In this document: one piece after another, positions 34,311-43,674 of the stretch
Position numbering within the stretch: the stretch's first letter is position 1
Layout of the letters: every line of letters begins with the position of its first letter
Origin: Bacteroidales bacterium UBA4353
GTDB taxonomy: Bacteria > Bacteroidota > Bacteroidia > Bacteroidales > Paludibacteraceae
Length of the DNA stretch: 64,000 nt
Direction: 5' to 3'
Assembly: GCA_002394025.1 (NCBI GenBank)
Contig: DGSV01000084.1
Coordinates: 21,335 to 85,334, forward strand
Made by a program: the position numbers and the translations under genes
The notes under the pieces: generated by a model
Database searches by the model: none
What the model saw: the letters and a program-made list of their open reading frames with translations, nothing else
Told to the model about the DNA's origin: nothing

Positions 34311-35651
34311 ATGAAAGTACAAATATCAGACATCGTCATCGGCGGTGACCGCTTCGTTCTCATCGCCGGACCATGCAGCATAGAGTCTGAAGATATGTGT
34401 ATGCTCGTAGCCAAGCACCTTAAGCAAGTATGCTCGCAACTCGGCATACCATACATCTTCAAAGCATCATTTGATAAGGCCAACCGCACTTCAAAAGACG
34501 CACCTCGCGGTATAGGTATGGAACGGGGACTGAAAATTCTTAAAAAAGTAAAAGAAGAGGTAGGAGTACCAATCTTGACCGATGTCCACGAATGCTGGCA
34601 GTGCCAACAAGTGGCACAAGTGGCGGATATTCTGCAAATACCGGCTTTCCTGTGCCGACAGACTGACCTGCTCGTGGCTGCCGCAAAAACCGGCAAAGTG
34701 GTCAATATCAAGAAAGGACAGTTCCTCGCACCATGGGATATGACTAATGTCGTGGATAAGATACGTGACATGGCACCCGACAAAATCCTCGTCACTGAAC
34801 GCGGAACATCATTCGGATACAACAACCTCGTTGTCGATATGACATCTCTCGTGGAACTGCGGCGTTGCGGGGTTCCCGTGGTGTTCGACGCCACACATTC
34901 AGTACAAAAACCCGGCGGAATGGGAGGCAGTACAGGGGGCAACAGAGATATGGTGCCACACCTCATCAGAGCCGCGCTTGCGGTAGGAGTCGATGCCATA
35001 TTTGCCGAAATACACCCTGACCCCGAACACGCATGGAGCGACGGACCTAATCAACTGCGACTGCAAGATGCCGAAAAAATACTGACAATGGCTGTTAAGT
35101 ACGATGCCATAACAAAAGGATATACGGCGCAAAATAATGCGCAAAATACGATGAAATCGCCGATTATGAAACACGACATAAAACTCGTGCTCACAGACGT
35201 TGATGGCGTACTAACCGACGGAGGCATGTACTACACAGCACAAGGCGACACCATGAAACGCTTCAACGTCATTGACGGAATGGGAATGAAAATGCTGCAA
35301 CAGGCAGGCATCAAAGTAGGCATCATAACAGGAGAAACAACCGACATTGTACGCTCACGAGTCGAAAAACTCAAACTTGACTTCCTATTCATGGGCAAAG
35401 GCTTTGCCGACAAACTACATACCGCGGAAGACATCTGCCGCGACATGGGCATCACGATGGATAATGTGGCATACATCGGCGACGACGTGAACTGCATAAA
35501 CATCCTAAGGGCGGCAGGTCTTGCGGCATGCCCGGCAAACGCCTTACCACAAGTGAAGACCATAGAAGGAATTATACAACTGAAAAAACAAGGCGGACAA
35601 GGAGCCTTCCGGGAACTCGCGGACTTTATTCTTAAAGATAAACAAAGATAA
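34311..35651 (+). CDS. kdsA-kdsC: KdsA-KdsC fusion: Kdo-8-phosphate synthase and phosphatase
   Basis: 446 residues in one frame. The first about 265 are KdsA, which joins phosphoenolpyruvate and arabinose 5-phosphate: [37 protein letters not shown] and [15 protein letters not shown]. Cys22 in AGPC marks the metal-dependent class. After a short polar linker containing two Met, residues about 286-446 are the HAD phosphatase KdsC: nucleophile DVD (Asp296, Asp298), GIITGET and YIGDDVNC. The fusion would run two successive Kdo steps for lipopolysaccharide. kdsD, which makes the substrate, follows 40 bp later. Internal Met286 might also allow a separate KdsC. Confidence 0.92.
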   Translation: MKVQISDIVIGGDRFVLIAGPCSIESEDMCMLVAKHLKQVCSQLGIPYIFKASFDKANRTSKDAPRGIGMERGLKILKKVKEEVGVPILTDVHECWQCQQVAQVADILQIPAFLCRQTDLLVAAAKTGKVVNIKKGQFLAPWDMTNVVDKIRDMAPDKILVTERGTSFGYNNLVVDMTSLVELRRCGVPVVFDATHSVQKPGGMGGSTGGNRDMVPHLIRAALAVGVDAIFAEIHPDPEHAWSDGPNQLRLQDAEKILTMAVKYDAITKGYTAQNNAQNTMKSPIMKHDIKLVLTDVDGVLTDGGMYYTAQGDTMKRFNVIDGMGMKMLQQAGIKVGIITGETTDIVRSRVEKLKLDFLFMGKGFADKLHTAEDICRDMGITMDNVAYIGDDVNCINILRAAGLAACPANALPQVKTIEGIIQLKKQGGQGAFRELADFILKDKQR

Positions 35652-35691
35652 ACAATAACATAGTACTTGAAAATCATAGCTAAAACATATC

Positions 35692-36648
35692 ATGGATTTC
35701 GCAAAACATTCCAAAGAAATAATCGCTGACGAGCTTGTTCAGTTACAAAACATGGCCGACAACATCGGCGATGAAATGAACCGCGCTGTAGAGATGATAT
35801 ACGGCTGCCAAGGCAAAGTCGTGGTGCTGGGAATTGGTAAAACAGGTATCATAGGGCATAAAATCGCCGCGTCATTGGCTTCAACAGGTACTCCCTCATT
35901 CTTTATCAATGCCGCGGAAGCCATGCATGGCGACCTGGGAATGGTGGCAAAAGGCGATATCGCAATTCTTGTGAGCCACTCAGGAAGCACACACGAAATT
36001 CTTAACATCCTGCAACCTCTCAAAAAAATAGGTGCACGCATCATAGCAATCACCGGAAACCTCAACTCACGACTCGCACGCGAGGCGGAAGTGGTGCTCA
36101 GCGTAGCCGTTGACCATGAGGTATGCCCTCTCAACCTCGCGCCTACAACTTCTACAACAGCCACACTGCTGCTCTCCGACGCACTGGTCGTGTGCCTCAT
36201 GGAAAGAAGACATTTCACAACACAGGACTTCGCGCTTTACCACCCGGGAGGCGCACTCGGAAGACAACTACTCACGCATGTCAGCGACGAAATGAGTCAC
36301 GAAATACCGCGAGTACAAACAACTACGGCGTTCAAAGATGTCATTTACACCGTAAGTGACAAACGAAAAGGGTTCGTCATGGTTTATGACCACGATAAAG
36401 CCATAGGTATCATCACCGACGGAGATATAAGGCGAGCTGTGCAAAAATTCGACGACATAAAAGAACTGCGAGCATCAGACTTCATGACTAAAGGCTTCAA
36501 AAGCATACATCAGGACGCACTGCTCACACAAGCCATCACCATGATGGAAATCAATAAGATAACATCACTCGCAGTCACTGAAACACCACAAAGTAAGGAA
36601 CTCATCGGTATCATAACAATTCACGACATACTTACTGTGCCTAAATGA
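35692..36648 (+). CDS. kdsD: Arabinose-5-phosphate isomerase
   Basis: 318 residues. It turns ribulose 5-phosphate into arabinose 5-phosphate, the first committed Kdo precursor. The sugar-isomerase (SIS) domain covers about 30-170, with VVLGIGKTGIIGHKIAASLASTGTPSFF-type sequence, EAMHGDLGM and ILVSHSGST. Two CBS domains follow (about 205-318, with GIITDGDIRRA). It lies after the KdsA-KdsC fusion and overlaps the next gene by 4 bp, so the early Kdo pathway is one unit. Confidence 0.95.
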   Translation: MDFAKHSKEIIADELVQLQNMADNIGDEMNRAVEMIYGCQGKVVVLGIGKTGIIGHKIAASLASTGTPSFFINAAEAMHGDLGMVAKGDIAILVSHSGSTHEILNILQPLKKIGARIIAITGNLNSRLAREAEVVLSVAVDHEVCPLNLAPTTSTTATLLLSDALVVCLMERRHFTTQDFALYHPGGALGRQLLTHVSDEMSHEIPRVQTTTAFKDVIYTVSDKRKGFVMVYDHDKAIGIITDGDIRRAVQKFDDIKELRASDFMTKGFKSIHQDALLTQAITMMEINKITSLAVTETPQSKELIGIITIHDILTVPK

Positions 36649-38876
36649 AGAAAACACTGAAAATACTGCTCATAACATTAATGGTGATAGTCGCCGTGAC
36701 ACTCATCACGTCAATAACAGCGCACATCGTTCTCACAACAAACATATCACACAAACTGAACCGCGACATATCACTCTCAATGGTATATCTCAACCCCTTT
36801 ACAGGAGCAGTGTACATCAAAGGCCTGCAATGCACCGAACAAGACCAACAGACTGATTTCATGCATGCCAATTCGCTATTCGTGCGTATTAACCCCTGCG
36901 CCCTGCCTTTCAGGCAAGTAAGAATAGCAAGCATTGATGCCGACGCTCTTTTCGTCAGCATCGTCAACCAAGACTCATGCTTTAACTTCTCCGACATTCC
37001 TGAACGATTTAAAACAAATAAAAATGACACAATAAAACAACACAACAAAAAGTCATGGGCAATACACCTGAACAACATAGAACTCGAACAATCAACGGTA
37101 ATCTATAGCGCGCCTGCCAAAAACAACAACTGGCGCCTGAGCGATTTTGACTTAACAATACCGGGCATACACCTTGCCGGCGACAACTCGGATGCCGGCA
37201 TTAGCATCGACTTCCCAAACGGAGGAGGAACTCTAAAAGTCAACGGAAGATATAACAAAGCCAAACAGGCATTCCAACTCGCCGTGAAAACACAAAACCT
37301 CAACGCAAAACACGCATTCCCAATTATCAAAGAACATCTTAACATCCACTCTCTGGAAGCGCTTATTGACGGAGACCTAATGGCCAACGGAGCCGTAAAC
37401 GACCCCATGGCAACCAACATCACGGGAACAATCACTGTAAAAAACATTGACCTAAAAGACACCAGACGGCACTCGGCAGTGATATGCCCTCTGATGCACC
37501 TCAACGTCAAAAGCATGGCAATGAAAAATATGACGATAGACATCGAAAAAATCAAAATCGACAGCCTTGCGGTAGATATCGTCAACGAAAAAAACTCCAA
37601 CACAATAAAAAATATACTGTATAAAGACCCTGATAATGACGAGTCAACACAAACAGCCCAAAATGAACCAACTACTGACTATGATGGCAACGAACTCAAC
37701 ATGGACTTCGACAAACTGCGACTGCGCATAGGCGAAATGGACGTGCAGCGATGTGCCGTGAACTACGAAGATTACACACTGCCATCCGACTTCAAATACC
37801 AAATCACCGGAATAAAAATTCAGGGTAAAGAAGTCGATACGCGCTCAGCCACTAATCATATCATAGCCGCAGGACAACTGCCCGACGGGGGAAGCATGAT
37901 GATCAACTGGCGAGGAGCACTGAACCCAATCAAATCAAGCTCAAGAGTGGTAGCGATGCTGAGAAATATCAAAATCACAAAATTATCGCCTTGGACAGAA
38001 TATATGTTCGGATACCCGATAAAAAATGGAACGCTATCAATCAATTCCGATAACACCATCATACACGGAAAACTTTCTGTCACAGAACAAATAGACCTCT
38101 TCAAACCCGAAGTGGGAAAAAAGAAAAAACGCTACACACCCGTCGTGGCGGACATACCACTCAAGATGGCACTCAACCTGCTCACAGACCCCAAAGGATA
38201 CATCAAGATGGAAGTGCCGGTCGAAGGAGACATCAACTCACCAACGTTTCACCTCTCCGACATCATCGGAAAAGCCGTCGGAAGCATACTGCTCAAAGCT
38301 ACAGCAGCGCCATTCCTGGCTATGGCTAAAGCCAGTAACAAAAACAACGACCTGTCATACATAGCAATAAACATCAATATGCCGGACTTCACACTCGACC
38401 AGTACGAAAAACTCGACCTCATAGCACAGATGATGACAGAAAACGAAGACCTGCAACTCATTCTCACACAACAGTACAACACCAATAACGCCATTGCCGA
38501 CAGAGCCGTGTTTAACATCAAGAAAGAATACTATGAGTCACGCAACCAAGGCATCGGAAACCTCACACTAATCGACTTGCAAAAGATAACGGCTATCAGG
38601 GACAGCGACCGCGACTTTCAAGCTTTCTGCAAATCAAAAATCGGTTCAAAAGGCTCGCTGGCAAACAGAGCGGTGAAACATTACGGAGAAGAAAACATAA
38701 AAGAACAACTCAGCGAAATTGCCGAACACCGCAATAATTTCGTATTCAGATATCTAACAAAACAAAAAGACCTTGACGAAGACCGCATCATTATCACTAC
38801 CGATGAGCAAGACGCGCTAAAAACATTCAAAGGAACCCCAAGATATTGTGTTACGGCAAAAATTCCTGAAGAATAA
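36645..38876 (+). CDS. AsmA-like / DUF748 envelope protein
   Basis: 743 residues. One N-terminal membrane segment (about 5-27) is followed by a long periplasmic region with the DUF748 pattern (SLSMVYLNPFTGAVYIKGL, then repeated beta stretches) and a C-terminal domain with LPLKMALNLLTDPKGYI-like sequence (IPLKMALNLLTDPKGYIK) and a charged helical tail. AsmA/TamB-like proteins bridge the envelope and move lipids. The 4-bp overlap with kdsD suggests a link to lipopolysaccharide assembly or outer-membrane balance, which is inference. Confidence 0.82.
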   Translation: MKKTLKILLITLMVIVAVTLITSITAHIVLTTNISHKLNRDISLSMVYLNPFTGAVYIKGLQCTEQDQQTDFMHANSLFVRINPCALPFRQVRIASIDADALFVSIVNQDSCFNFSDIPERFKTNKNDTIKQHNKKSWAIHLNNIELEQSTVIYSAPAKNNNWRLSDFDLTIPGIHLAGDNSDAGISIDFPNGGGTLKVNGRYNKAKQAFQLAVKTQNLNAKHAFPIIKEHLNIHSLEALIDGDLMANGAVNDPMATNITGTITVKNIDLKDTRRHSAVICPLMHLNVKSMAMKNMTIDIEKIKIDSLAVDIVNEKNSNTIKNILYKDPDNDESTQTAQNEPTTDYDGNELNMDFDKLRLRIGEMDVQRCAVNYEDYTLPSDFKYQITGIKIQGKEVDTRSATNHIIAAGQLPDGGSMMINWRGALNPIKSSSRVVAMLRNIKITKLSPWTEYMFGYPIKNGTLSINSDNTIIHGKLSVTEQIDLFKPEVGKKKKRYTPVVADIPLKMALNLLTDPKGYIKMEVPVEGDINSPTFHLSDIIGKAVGSILLKATAAPFLAMAKASNKNNDLSYIAININMPDFTLDQYEKLDLIAQMMTENEDLQLILTQQYNTNNAIADRAVFNIKKEYYESRNQGIGNLTLIDLQKITAIRDSDRDFQAFCKSKIGSKGSLANRAVKHYGEENIKEQLSEIAEHRNNFVFRYLTKQKDLDEDRIIITTDEQDALKTFKGTPRYCVTAKIPEE

Positions 38877-38914
38877 ATCCATAAACTTAATAACTATTAC
38901 AATTACAAATACTT

Positions 38915-39457
38915 ATGCACACTTACGTTTTTCTTGCCGACGGTTTTGAGGACATAGAAGCCGTGGCTGCAATCGACATACTGCGACGAGCGGCTGTCGA
39001 GGTCAACACAGTGTCAATAACCAATGAGCACTCCGTGACAACCGCTCATGGCATCACCATGCTCGCCGATACCACCATCGACAAAATCACTATCACAGAC
39101 AATGACCTGATGCTGTTGCCGGGAGGTATGCCGGGAACTACAAACCTCGCTAAGTGCAAAACACTATGCGACATGCTCATAAAACATAATAACGCTCACG
39201 GCAAAATAGCAGCCATCTGCGCAGCACCGTCAATACTCGGACAACTCGGCATCCTCAAAGCACATACTGCTACATGCTACCCCGGATTTGAAGACCAACT
39301 CGGATGCGAATACGACAGCGAACAGGCAGTTGTCGTTTCCGACAATATCATCACCAGCTGCGGACCGGGACAAGCCATGGCGTTCGCGCTACTAATAGTA
39401 GGAACATGGGTCAGCGAAAACACCATGCAAAAACTTATTGAGGATATGCAATTCTGA
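38915..39457 (+). CDS. DJ-1/YajL/PfpI-family protein
   Basis: 180 residues. The family fold is seen in FLADGFEDIEAVAAIDILRRA (conserved Glu at about 15) and the nucleophile elbow AAICAAPSILG with the reactive Cys near residue 102. DJ-1 family members protect against glyoxal-type damage or act as chaperones; the exact activity here is not established. It lies 38 bp after the DUF748 gene and is the last gene before a repeat block. Confidence 0.9.
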   Translation: MHTYVFLADGFEDIEAVAAIDILRRAAVEVNTVSITNEHSVTTAHGITMLADTTIDKITITDNDLMLLPGGMPGTTNLAKCKTLCDMLIKHNNAHGKIAAICAAPSILGQLGILKAHTATCYPGFEDQLGCEYDSEQAVVVSDNIITSCGPGQAMAFALLIVGTWVSENTMQKLIEDMQF

Positions 39458-39581
39458 CAAACATTGACTATTTAAGTATTTAAGTTATTTACTATTTGAC
39501 AATTAACAAACATTTACTATTGGACTATTTACTATTTTGATATTGATTGAGTTATTTAGTCATTGAGTAATTTGCAAGTAC

Positions 39582-39601
39582 GGACACGCCGCGGCGTGTC
39601 C
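39582..39601. repeat. GGACACGCC palindrome, copy 2
   Basis: GGACACGCC, GC, GGCGTGTCC: a perfect 20-bp palindrome. Confidence 0.92.
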
Positions 39602-39618
39602 CGCTACTGAGTCAAAAA

Positions 39619-39664
39619 CTCCTCCCCTGTCGAAGAAAGGGGAGGTGCCCGAAGGGCGGAGGGG
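39619..39664. repeat. 46-bp CTCCTCCCC hairpin module
   Basis: Identical to 11369-11414. Confidence 0.92.
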
Positions 39665-39779
39665 TAAAACACATTTACTATTTCACTATTTACTATTTGA
39701 CTATTGATTGTGTCATTGAGTAATTTAGTAATTAGTAAAATTCGCTTAATTCGTGAACAAAAACAATCCGGGTCAAAAA

Positions 39780-39808
39780 CTCCTCCCCTTCCTAAGGCAG
39801 GGGAGGAG
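39780..39808. repeat. CTCCTCCCC hairpin, variant
   Basis: CTCCTCCCC (39780-39788) pairs with GGGGAGGAG (39800-39808). It is followed by CGGCTAACGC; a similar tail follows the partial copy at 53120. Confidence 0.88.
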
Positions 39809-39965
39809 CGGCTAACGCACTCCTTGCTAGTCAATCCGACTCAAATCTAATGTCTAAACTTCTCAACTTCTAAACTTCTAAACTTCTAACAATACATCCC
39901 AGAAAAAATCCGAGTCAAATCTAATGTCTCAACTTCTCAACTTCTTAACTTCTAACAATAAAAAA

Positions 39966-40000
39966 CAACGCGCCGCAAATCTTGCAGCGCGTTGATTTTT
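39966..40000. terminator. Bidirectional terminator
   Basis: CAACGCGC (39966-39973) pairs with GCGCGTTG (39987-39994), with an inner GCAA/TTGC stem. It is flanked by five A on the left and ATTTTTTA on the right, so it can stop both the minus-strand gene ending at 40016 and transcripts from the left. Confidence 0.88.
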
Positions 40001-40015
40001 TATATAACAGGAATA

Positions 40016-40729
40016 TTAGAAGCGGTAACCTACGCGTACCAAGAACCCGAAGTGAGTTCCGGATGAACCAACACGAAAATCACTTTTCGTCATTTGCATG
40101 AAACCTTCCTGAACCAAAACACCAAGATAGAGACGCTGACCTGCTAAATACACGTCAACACCCTCTTGCCAACCTACATCAAAAAATTGGTGAGGACGTT
40201 TTTCATCACCTTTATCATTATATTCTTCTTTTTCCCATATTGAAGTTTTCTCATCAATACCATTACCATCTTCTTTGTATCTTGTCAAACCGACAAAGTC
40301 AAACGACGCATACGGACCAGTATGCGGACGCAAACCTACCCTGCCGTCACCAAAGTTAAAGTGCCAACCAAAGAGGAAAGGAGCTACTTGAATATCAAAA
40401 GTGTGAAGTGATTGTTTGAAACCTGACCCCTTATAATGATAACCGCGGGTGCTTATGCCGGCCTGAAGTATCCACTTAGCACCAGGCTCAATAGGACCTT
40501 CTTTTCCTATTGACTTCAAACCCCATGTAGCCTCAAAACCAAGACGCCAACCAAAATTGGGCTTCGTAAATAACTCTTCGTCCTTCAATTTCAATGCCAC
40601 CAAATCACTTGAAGAACCAAAATTCGTTACTATGCCGGCACCAAGATCTATCCCAAATTCTGCCTTAGAAAGAGAAAATACGTTGAGCGATAACATACTC
40701 AACACAATAAATGTAAATAATTTCTTCAT
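40016..40729 (-). CDS. Outer-membrane beta-barrel protein
   Basis: 237 residues with a Sec signal peptide (about 1-22). The mature part has repeated amphipathic strands (FGIDLGAGIVTNFG, GVLVQEGFMQMTKS) and ends HFGFLVRVGYRF, with a terminal Phe as the BAM complex prefers. It resembles small porin-like barrels of about 8-10 strands in Bacteroidales. Function unknown. Promoter and terminator are both visible, so it stands alone. Confidence 0.75.
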   Translation of the reverse strand: MKKLFTFIVLSMLSLNVFSLSKAEFGIDLGAGIVTNFGSSSDLVALKLKDEELFTKPNFGWRLGFEATWGLKSIGKEGPIEPGAKWILQAGISTRGYHYKGSGFKQSLHTFDIQVAPFLFGWHFNFGDGRVGLRPHTGPYASFDFVGLTRYKEDGNGIDEKTSIWEKEEYNDKGDEKRPHQFFDVGWQEGVDVYLAGQRLYLGVLVQEGFMQMTKSDFRVGSSGTHFGFLVRVGYRF

Positions 40730-40761
40730 AAAATTAATGTTTAAGTTAGTACTTCACGTCG

Positions 40762-40769
40762 CAAAGGTA
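40762..40769 (-). promoter_or_regulatory. -7 box of the 40.0-kb barrel gene
   Basis: TACCTTTG on the minus strand, 32 nt before the ATG. Confidence 0.7.
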
Positions 40770-40874
40770 CAAAATATAATTCAAAATGTCATGACTTTAT
40801 TGTTGCTTCAAGCAAAAATAATCAAACTAACAACTCTTCTATGTTATGAAATTTCCACATTTATGGCTTCATTT

Positions 40875-40905
40875 TTTGCTATTTAAAAAAACAATGTTAA
40901 CTTTG
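40875..40905 (+). promoter_or_regulatory. Promoter of the 40.9-kb barrel gene
   Basis: TTTG (40875-40878), 19-bp spacer, TAACTTTG (40898-40905), with a leader of about 30 nt. Confidence 0.82.
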
Positions 40906-40940
40906 TAGTCGAAAACATCAATCTTTTAATACTTTACATT

Positions 40941-41693
40941 ATGAAAAAATCATTTTTGGCTATTGCTCTTATGCTCATCTTTGCGGCGGGCATATCAGCA
41001 CAGGAGTACACACACAGTGTCGGTGGTACTATCGGAACTCTGTACGGCTTCTCTTATAAAGGACTTTTTGGGAACTTAGCCGTTGAGGCTGACCTGGGCG
41101 TCAACCTGCTCGGCAATATACCTTTCACTTCTGTCACTAAATATGACAACGGCGAGAAGGTAAAAACTAAATCCTCTGACATTCCCAGCGGATTCCGCAA
41201 CTGGTTCTATTTCACCTTCGAGGCTAACCCCAACGTGATGTATCAAGGCATGATTAAATCATGGGGCTGGGGAAGCATATCATGGTTTGCCGGCGGTGGC
41301 GTAAGCTTCGGTTTTATAACAACCACTGACCGTGTAGGTAAAAAAATTGCAAACGATATTCTTGATGATTACTCTAAATCCTTGGCTCCTCGCGCAAGAG
41401 TTAGTGCTTCAGAAATAAGTGATTATGCAGGAGACTTCTGGACTGACGAAGACTGGGATTACTACTATGGCAAAAATGGTGGTGCCGCCGGAAACGATAG
41501 TAAGGTTGACTTCAAATGGGGTCTCAATGCTATCGGCGGTGCCGAAATACACTTCCACAAATTCCCAATGGCTGTCAGCATTGACTTCCGTCCCGGTTAT
41601 GGCATGGCAGTGCCCAAGCAACTCGAAGGAGCTAAAACACTCACGCACTTCTTCGACTACAAAGTCGTTACCGGCGTTCGCTACACTTTCTAA
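40941..41693 (+). CDS. Outer-membrane beta-barrel protein
   Basis: 250 residues with a Sec signal peptide cut near GISAQE. Glycine- and aromatic-rich strands (GTIGTLYGFSYKGLFG, WGWGSISWFAGGGVSFGF) and a final VVTGVRYTF with terminal Phe are typical of outer-membrane barrels. It is divergent from a second barrel gene at 40.0 kb. The function is not recognised. It is followed by a strong hairpin terminator. Confidence 0.75.
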   Translation: MKKSFLAIALMLIFAAGISAQEYTHSVGGTIGTLYGFSYKGLFGNLAVEADLGVNLLGNIPFTSVTKYDNGEKVKTKSSDIPSGFRNWFYFTFEANPNVMYQGMIKSWGWGSISWFAGGGVSFGFITTTDRVGKKIANDILDDYSKSLAPRARVSASEISDYAGDFWTDEDWDYYYGKNGGAAGNDSKVDFKWGLNAIGGAEIHFHKFPMAVSIDFRPGYGMAVPKQLEGAKTLTHFFDYKVVTGVRYTF

Positions 41694-41720
41694 AAAATCT
41701 AAAGATTATATTCATCAAAA

Positions 41721-41750
41721 AAAGTCTTCAACAGATGTTGAAGACTTTTT
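41721..41750. terminator. Bidirectional terminator
   Basis: AAAGTCTTCAACA (41721-41733) pairs with TGTTGAAGACTTT (41736-41748), flanked by A on the left and T on the right. It lies between two converging genes. Confidence 0.92.
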
Positions 41751-41769
41751 TACTCTACAATCACTTCCG

Positions 41770-43674
41770 CTATATACTCGCGCGGAGCTGCAAACGTGCA
41801 GTAAATGGGTGCCGGTTATAGGATGTGGTGCGGTCGTAAAGGGTCTGGGCAACATGTAACTGCAATATCAACTGAGGCACTATGCGCCAACTCACGTTGA
41901 AACTATAACGCAAACCCGAACCATAGAGAACAGGCATAGAAAAGGCATAAAGAACATCGCGCTCATGCATATAAATGCGATTGTTATAATCAAGAGCATG
42001 AAAGGCCGTCATCTGACCTTGCAACGACACAACACGCCACCGATAACCCACACTCTGACTCAACGACGCACCCAAAGTCACATCACCATGCTCAACAACA
42101 CTGACATTACCATGCACCACTGTCCCTACCGTCAAAGAACCATTCTGATATGACAAACGATAGCGCAACGACGCAAGGTCAACCAGCCTCCCGCTATATG
42201 ACACTCCTCCGGCAGCCATATAATTCTCCTCACCACGCTTCCAACGAGTGCGCCAATCCATCGACAACGATGCACGAGGCTGATAATTAACCTGCGCAAC
42301 ATAATCAAAACCTACTGTAGGCTGATAGATGCGACTCTTGACATAACGAGTGGAATAGCCGTCAGCATAAAAACTCATGCGGATACTGTTTTTAACATTC
42401 ACTACTGCACCAAGATAAAGTCCCGACTCATCATTCACACGGGAATAATGACTGTAGCTGCGAGCGAAAACATTATCGTAACGAGGCGAATAATAGCGCT
42501 GCATAACTACCAAACGCAACATCGCTATCGGCATCAGAGACAAGGTGTTTTGAGTTGCCACGGCATTGCGCATCAATGCCGTTTCTCCGATGAATTCGAC
42601 GTTTTTGAACGTCAAAGCATAGTCCACGGAACCTACTACAGACCTTCCGGCAGTGTTGTAATTGGCGGTATAAGGTCGGTCGCTATAAGGCTTTACGATA
42701 TCAGAAAAACGCGCCAACACCGTGCCTCCCACTTTGACATGCTTCCAAACATAACCCGCATGAAAACCCACTACATGCTGACCACTGTCACGCTCCGACA
42801 CATGCCGATAAGAATAAAATGTTGATATCTCAGAACATGACGAAGGCTTCAGGCTCACTCCAACTCCACGAAAATAACTTCCCGACTGACTCGCGGAACT
42901 GCGGGCACGCAAACCAACAGCACCACGACTTTCAAGCAACTGCGACACTCCACTCATCCAACGACTGCTTACAACCAAACCGCAACCATAATCAGCACGA
43001 TAATCACCTATCACTATGCGCTTTACAACACGACTCACATCGCTCAGCTGCGCATATAACCCATAGTGGTTGAAGCCCTGACGGGACCATGGCTGACCGG
43101 CATATTTCGTGGCATTCACCCCCAACGACAGACGCTTTCCGGCGGTGAACTGATAACGAGTCGTGAGGTAGTAAGGCGACACATCAACATTGGAACGATA
43201 GTCGCTACGAACTGTGGCTACGTGACGCGTCCTACTGAATAAACCGTCACGCCACGACGCCACACTATCGACTTCTGATGACCGGATTTTGCTAGTGAAC
43301 ACAACAAAAGGCTCAATATTGCGGATGTCATAATCGGCAAGAGAATTGATAAGCTGCAACTCCTCAATGCCATGAAACTCACCATACATACTCACAAAAT
43401 AGCGTATATCATCCCTCTGACGCTGACTCAAAAATGGCAAAGCACACAATGCAACATCATCGGCGTTATTGATATCAATGGGATTTGCCGCAAGATACAC
43501 CAAATCATCATAAAGCTGTTCATAGTCAACATCTGACGCTTCATCCTCGGTAAGCTGACCATAGATGTCGGTAACTATCTGCTCCATAGTAAAACTACCG
43601 CTCAATAGCGACCTCTGGGCAGACAAACCACATACGGCACACAATAATAATATCGCAAAACAACTAGAACGCAT
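41770..43674 (-). CDS. Helix-hairpin-helix protein with outer-membrane-like barrel
   Basis: 634 residues from the ATG at 43674, which opens a signal peptide cut near GLSAQ (20). An upstream extension would read through the preceding gene and is rejected. Residues about 64-125 are a ComEA-like HhH domain (NPIDINNADDVALCALPFLS, then GEFHGIEELQLI). The rest, about 140-634, is a run of amphipathic aromatic strands like a large outer-membrane barrel. The pairing of a DNA-binding-type HhH and a barrel recurs in Bacteroidota but its role is unknown. It overlaps the PorV-like gene by 11 bp. Confidence 0.8.
   Translation of the reverse strand: MRSSCFAILLLCAVCGLSAQRSLLSGSFTMEQIVTDIYGQLTEDEASDVDYEQLYDDLVYLAANPIDINNADDVALCALPFLSQRQRDDIRYFVSMYGEFHGIEELQLINSLADYDIRNIEPFVVFTSKIRSSEVDSVASWRDGLFSRTRHVATVRSDYRSNVDVSPYYLTTRYQFTAGKRLSLGVNATKYAGQPWSRQGFNHYGLYAQLSDVSRVVKRIVIGDYRADYGCGLVVSSRWMSGVSQLLESRGAVGLRARSSASQSGSYFRGVGVSLKPSSCSEISTFYSYRHVSERDSGQHVVGFHAGYVWKHVKVGGTVLARFSDIVKPYSDRPYTANYNTAGRSVVGSVDYALTFKNVEFIGETALMRNAVATQNTLSLMPIAMLRLVVMQRYYSPRYDNVFARSYSHYSRVNDESGLYLGAVVNVKNSIRMSFYADGYSTRYVKSRIYQPTVGFDYVAQVNYQPRASLSMDWRTRWKRGEENYMAAGGVSYSGRLVDLASLRYRLSYQNGSLTVGTVVHGNVSVVEHGDVTLGASLSQSVGYRWRVVSLQGQMTAFHALDYNNRIYMHERDVLYAFSMPVLYGSGLRYSFNVSWRIVPQLILQLHVAQTLYDRTTSYNRHPFTARLQLRASI

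Larger units (their letters stand above)
39458..39960. repeat. Mixed intergenic repeats after the DJ-1 gene
   Basis: The 558-bp gap between the DJ-1 gene and the converging outer-membrane protein gene holds no gene. It starts with ATTTAAGTATTTAAGTTATT and continues TTACTATTTGACAATT, exactly as after umuC, then alternates TTTACTATT words, the GGACACGCC palindrome, CTCCTCCCC modules and a short duplicated stretch (CTCAACTTCTAAACTTC variants, 39850-39955), ending in a terminator. Confidence 0.9.

Noticed and set aside
41419..41859. 146-codon frame on the plus strand
   Set aside because: It overlaps the barrel gene and its terminator in another frame; composition is not protein-like.
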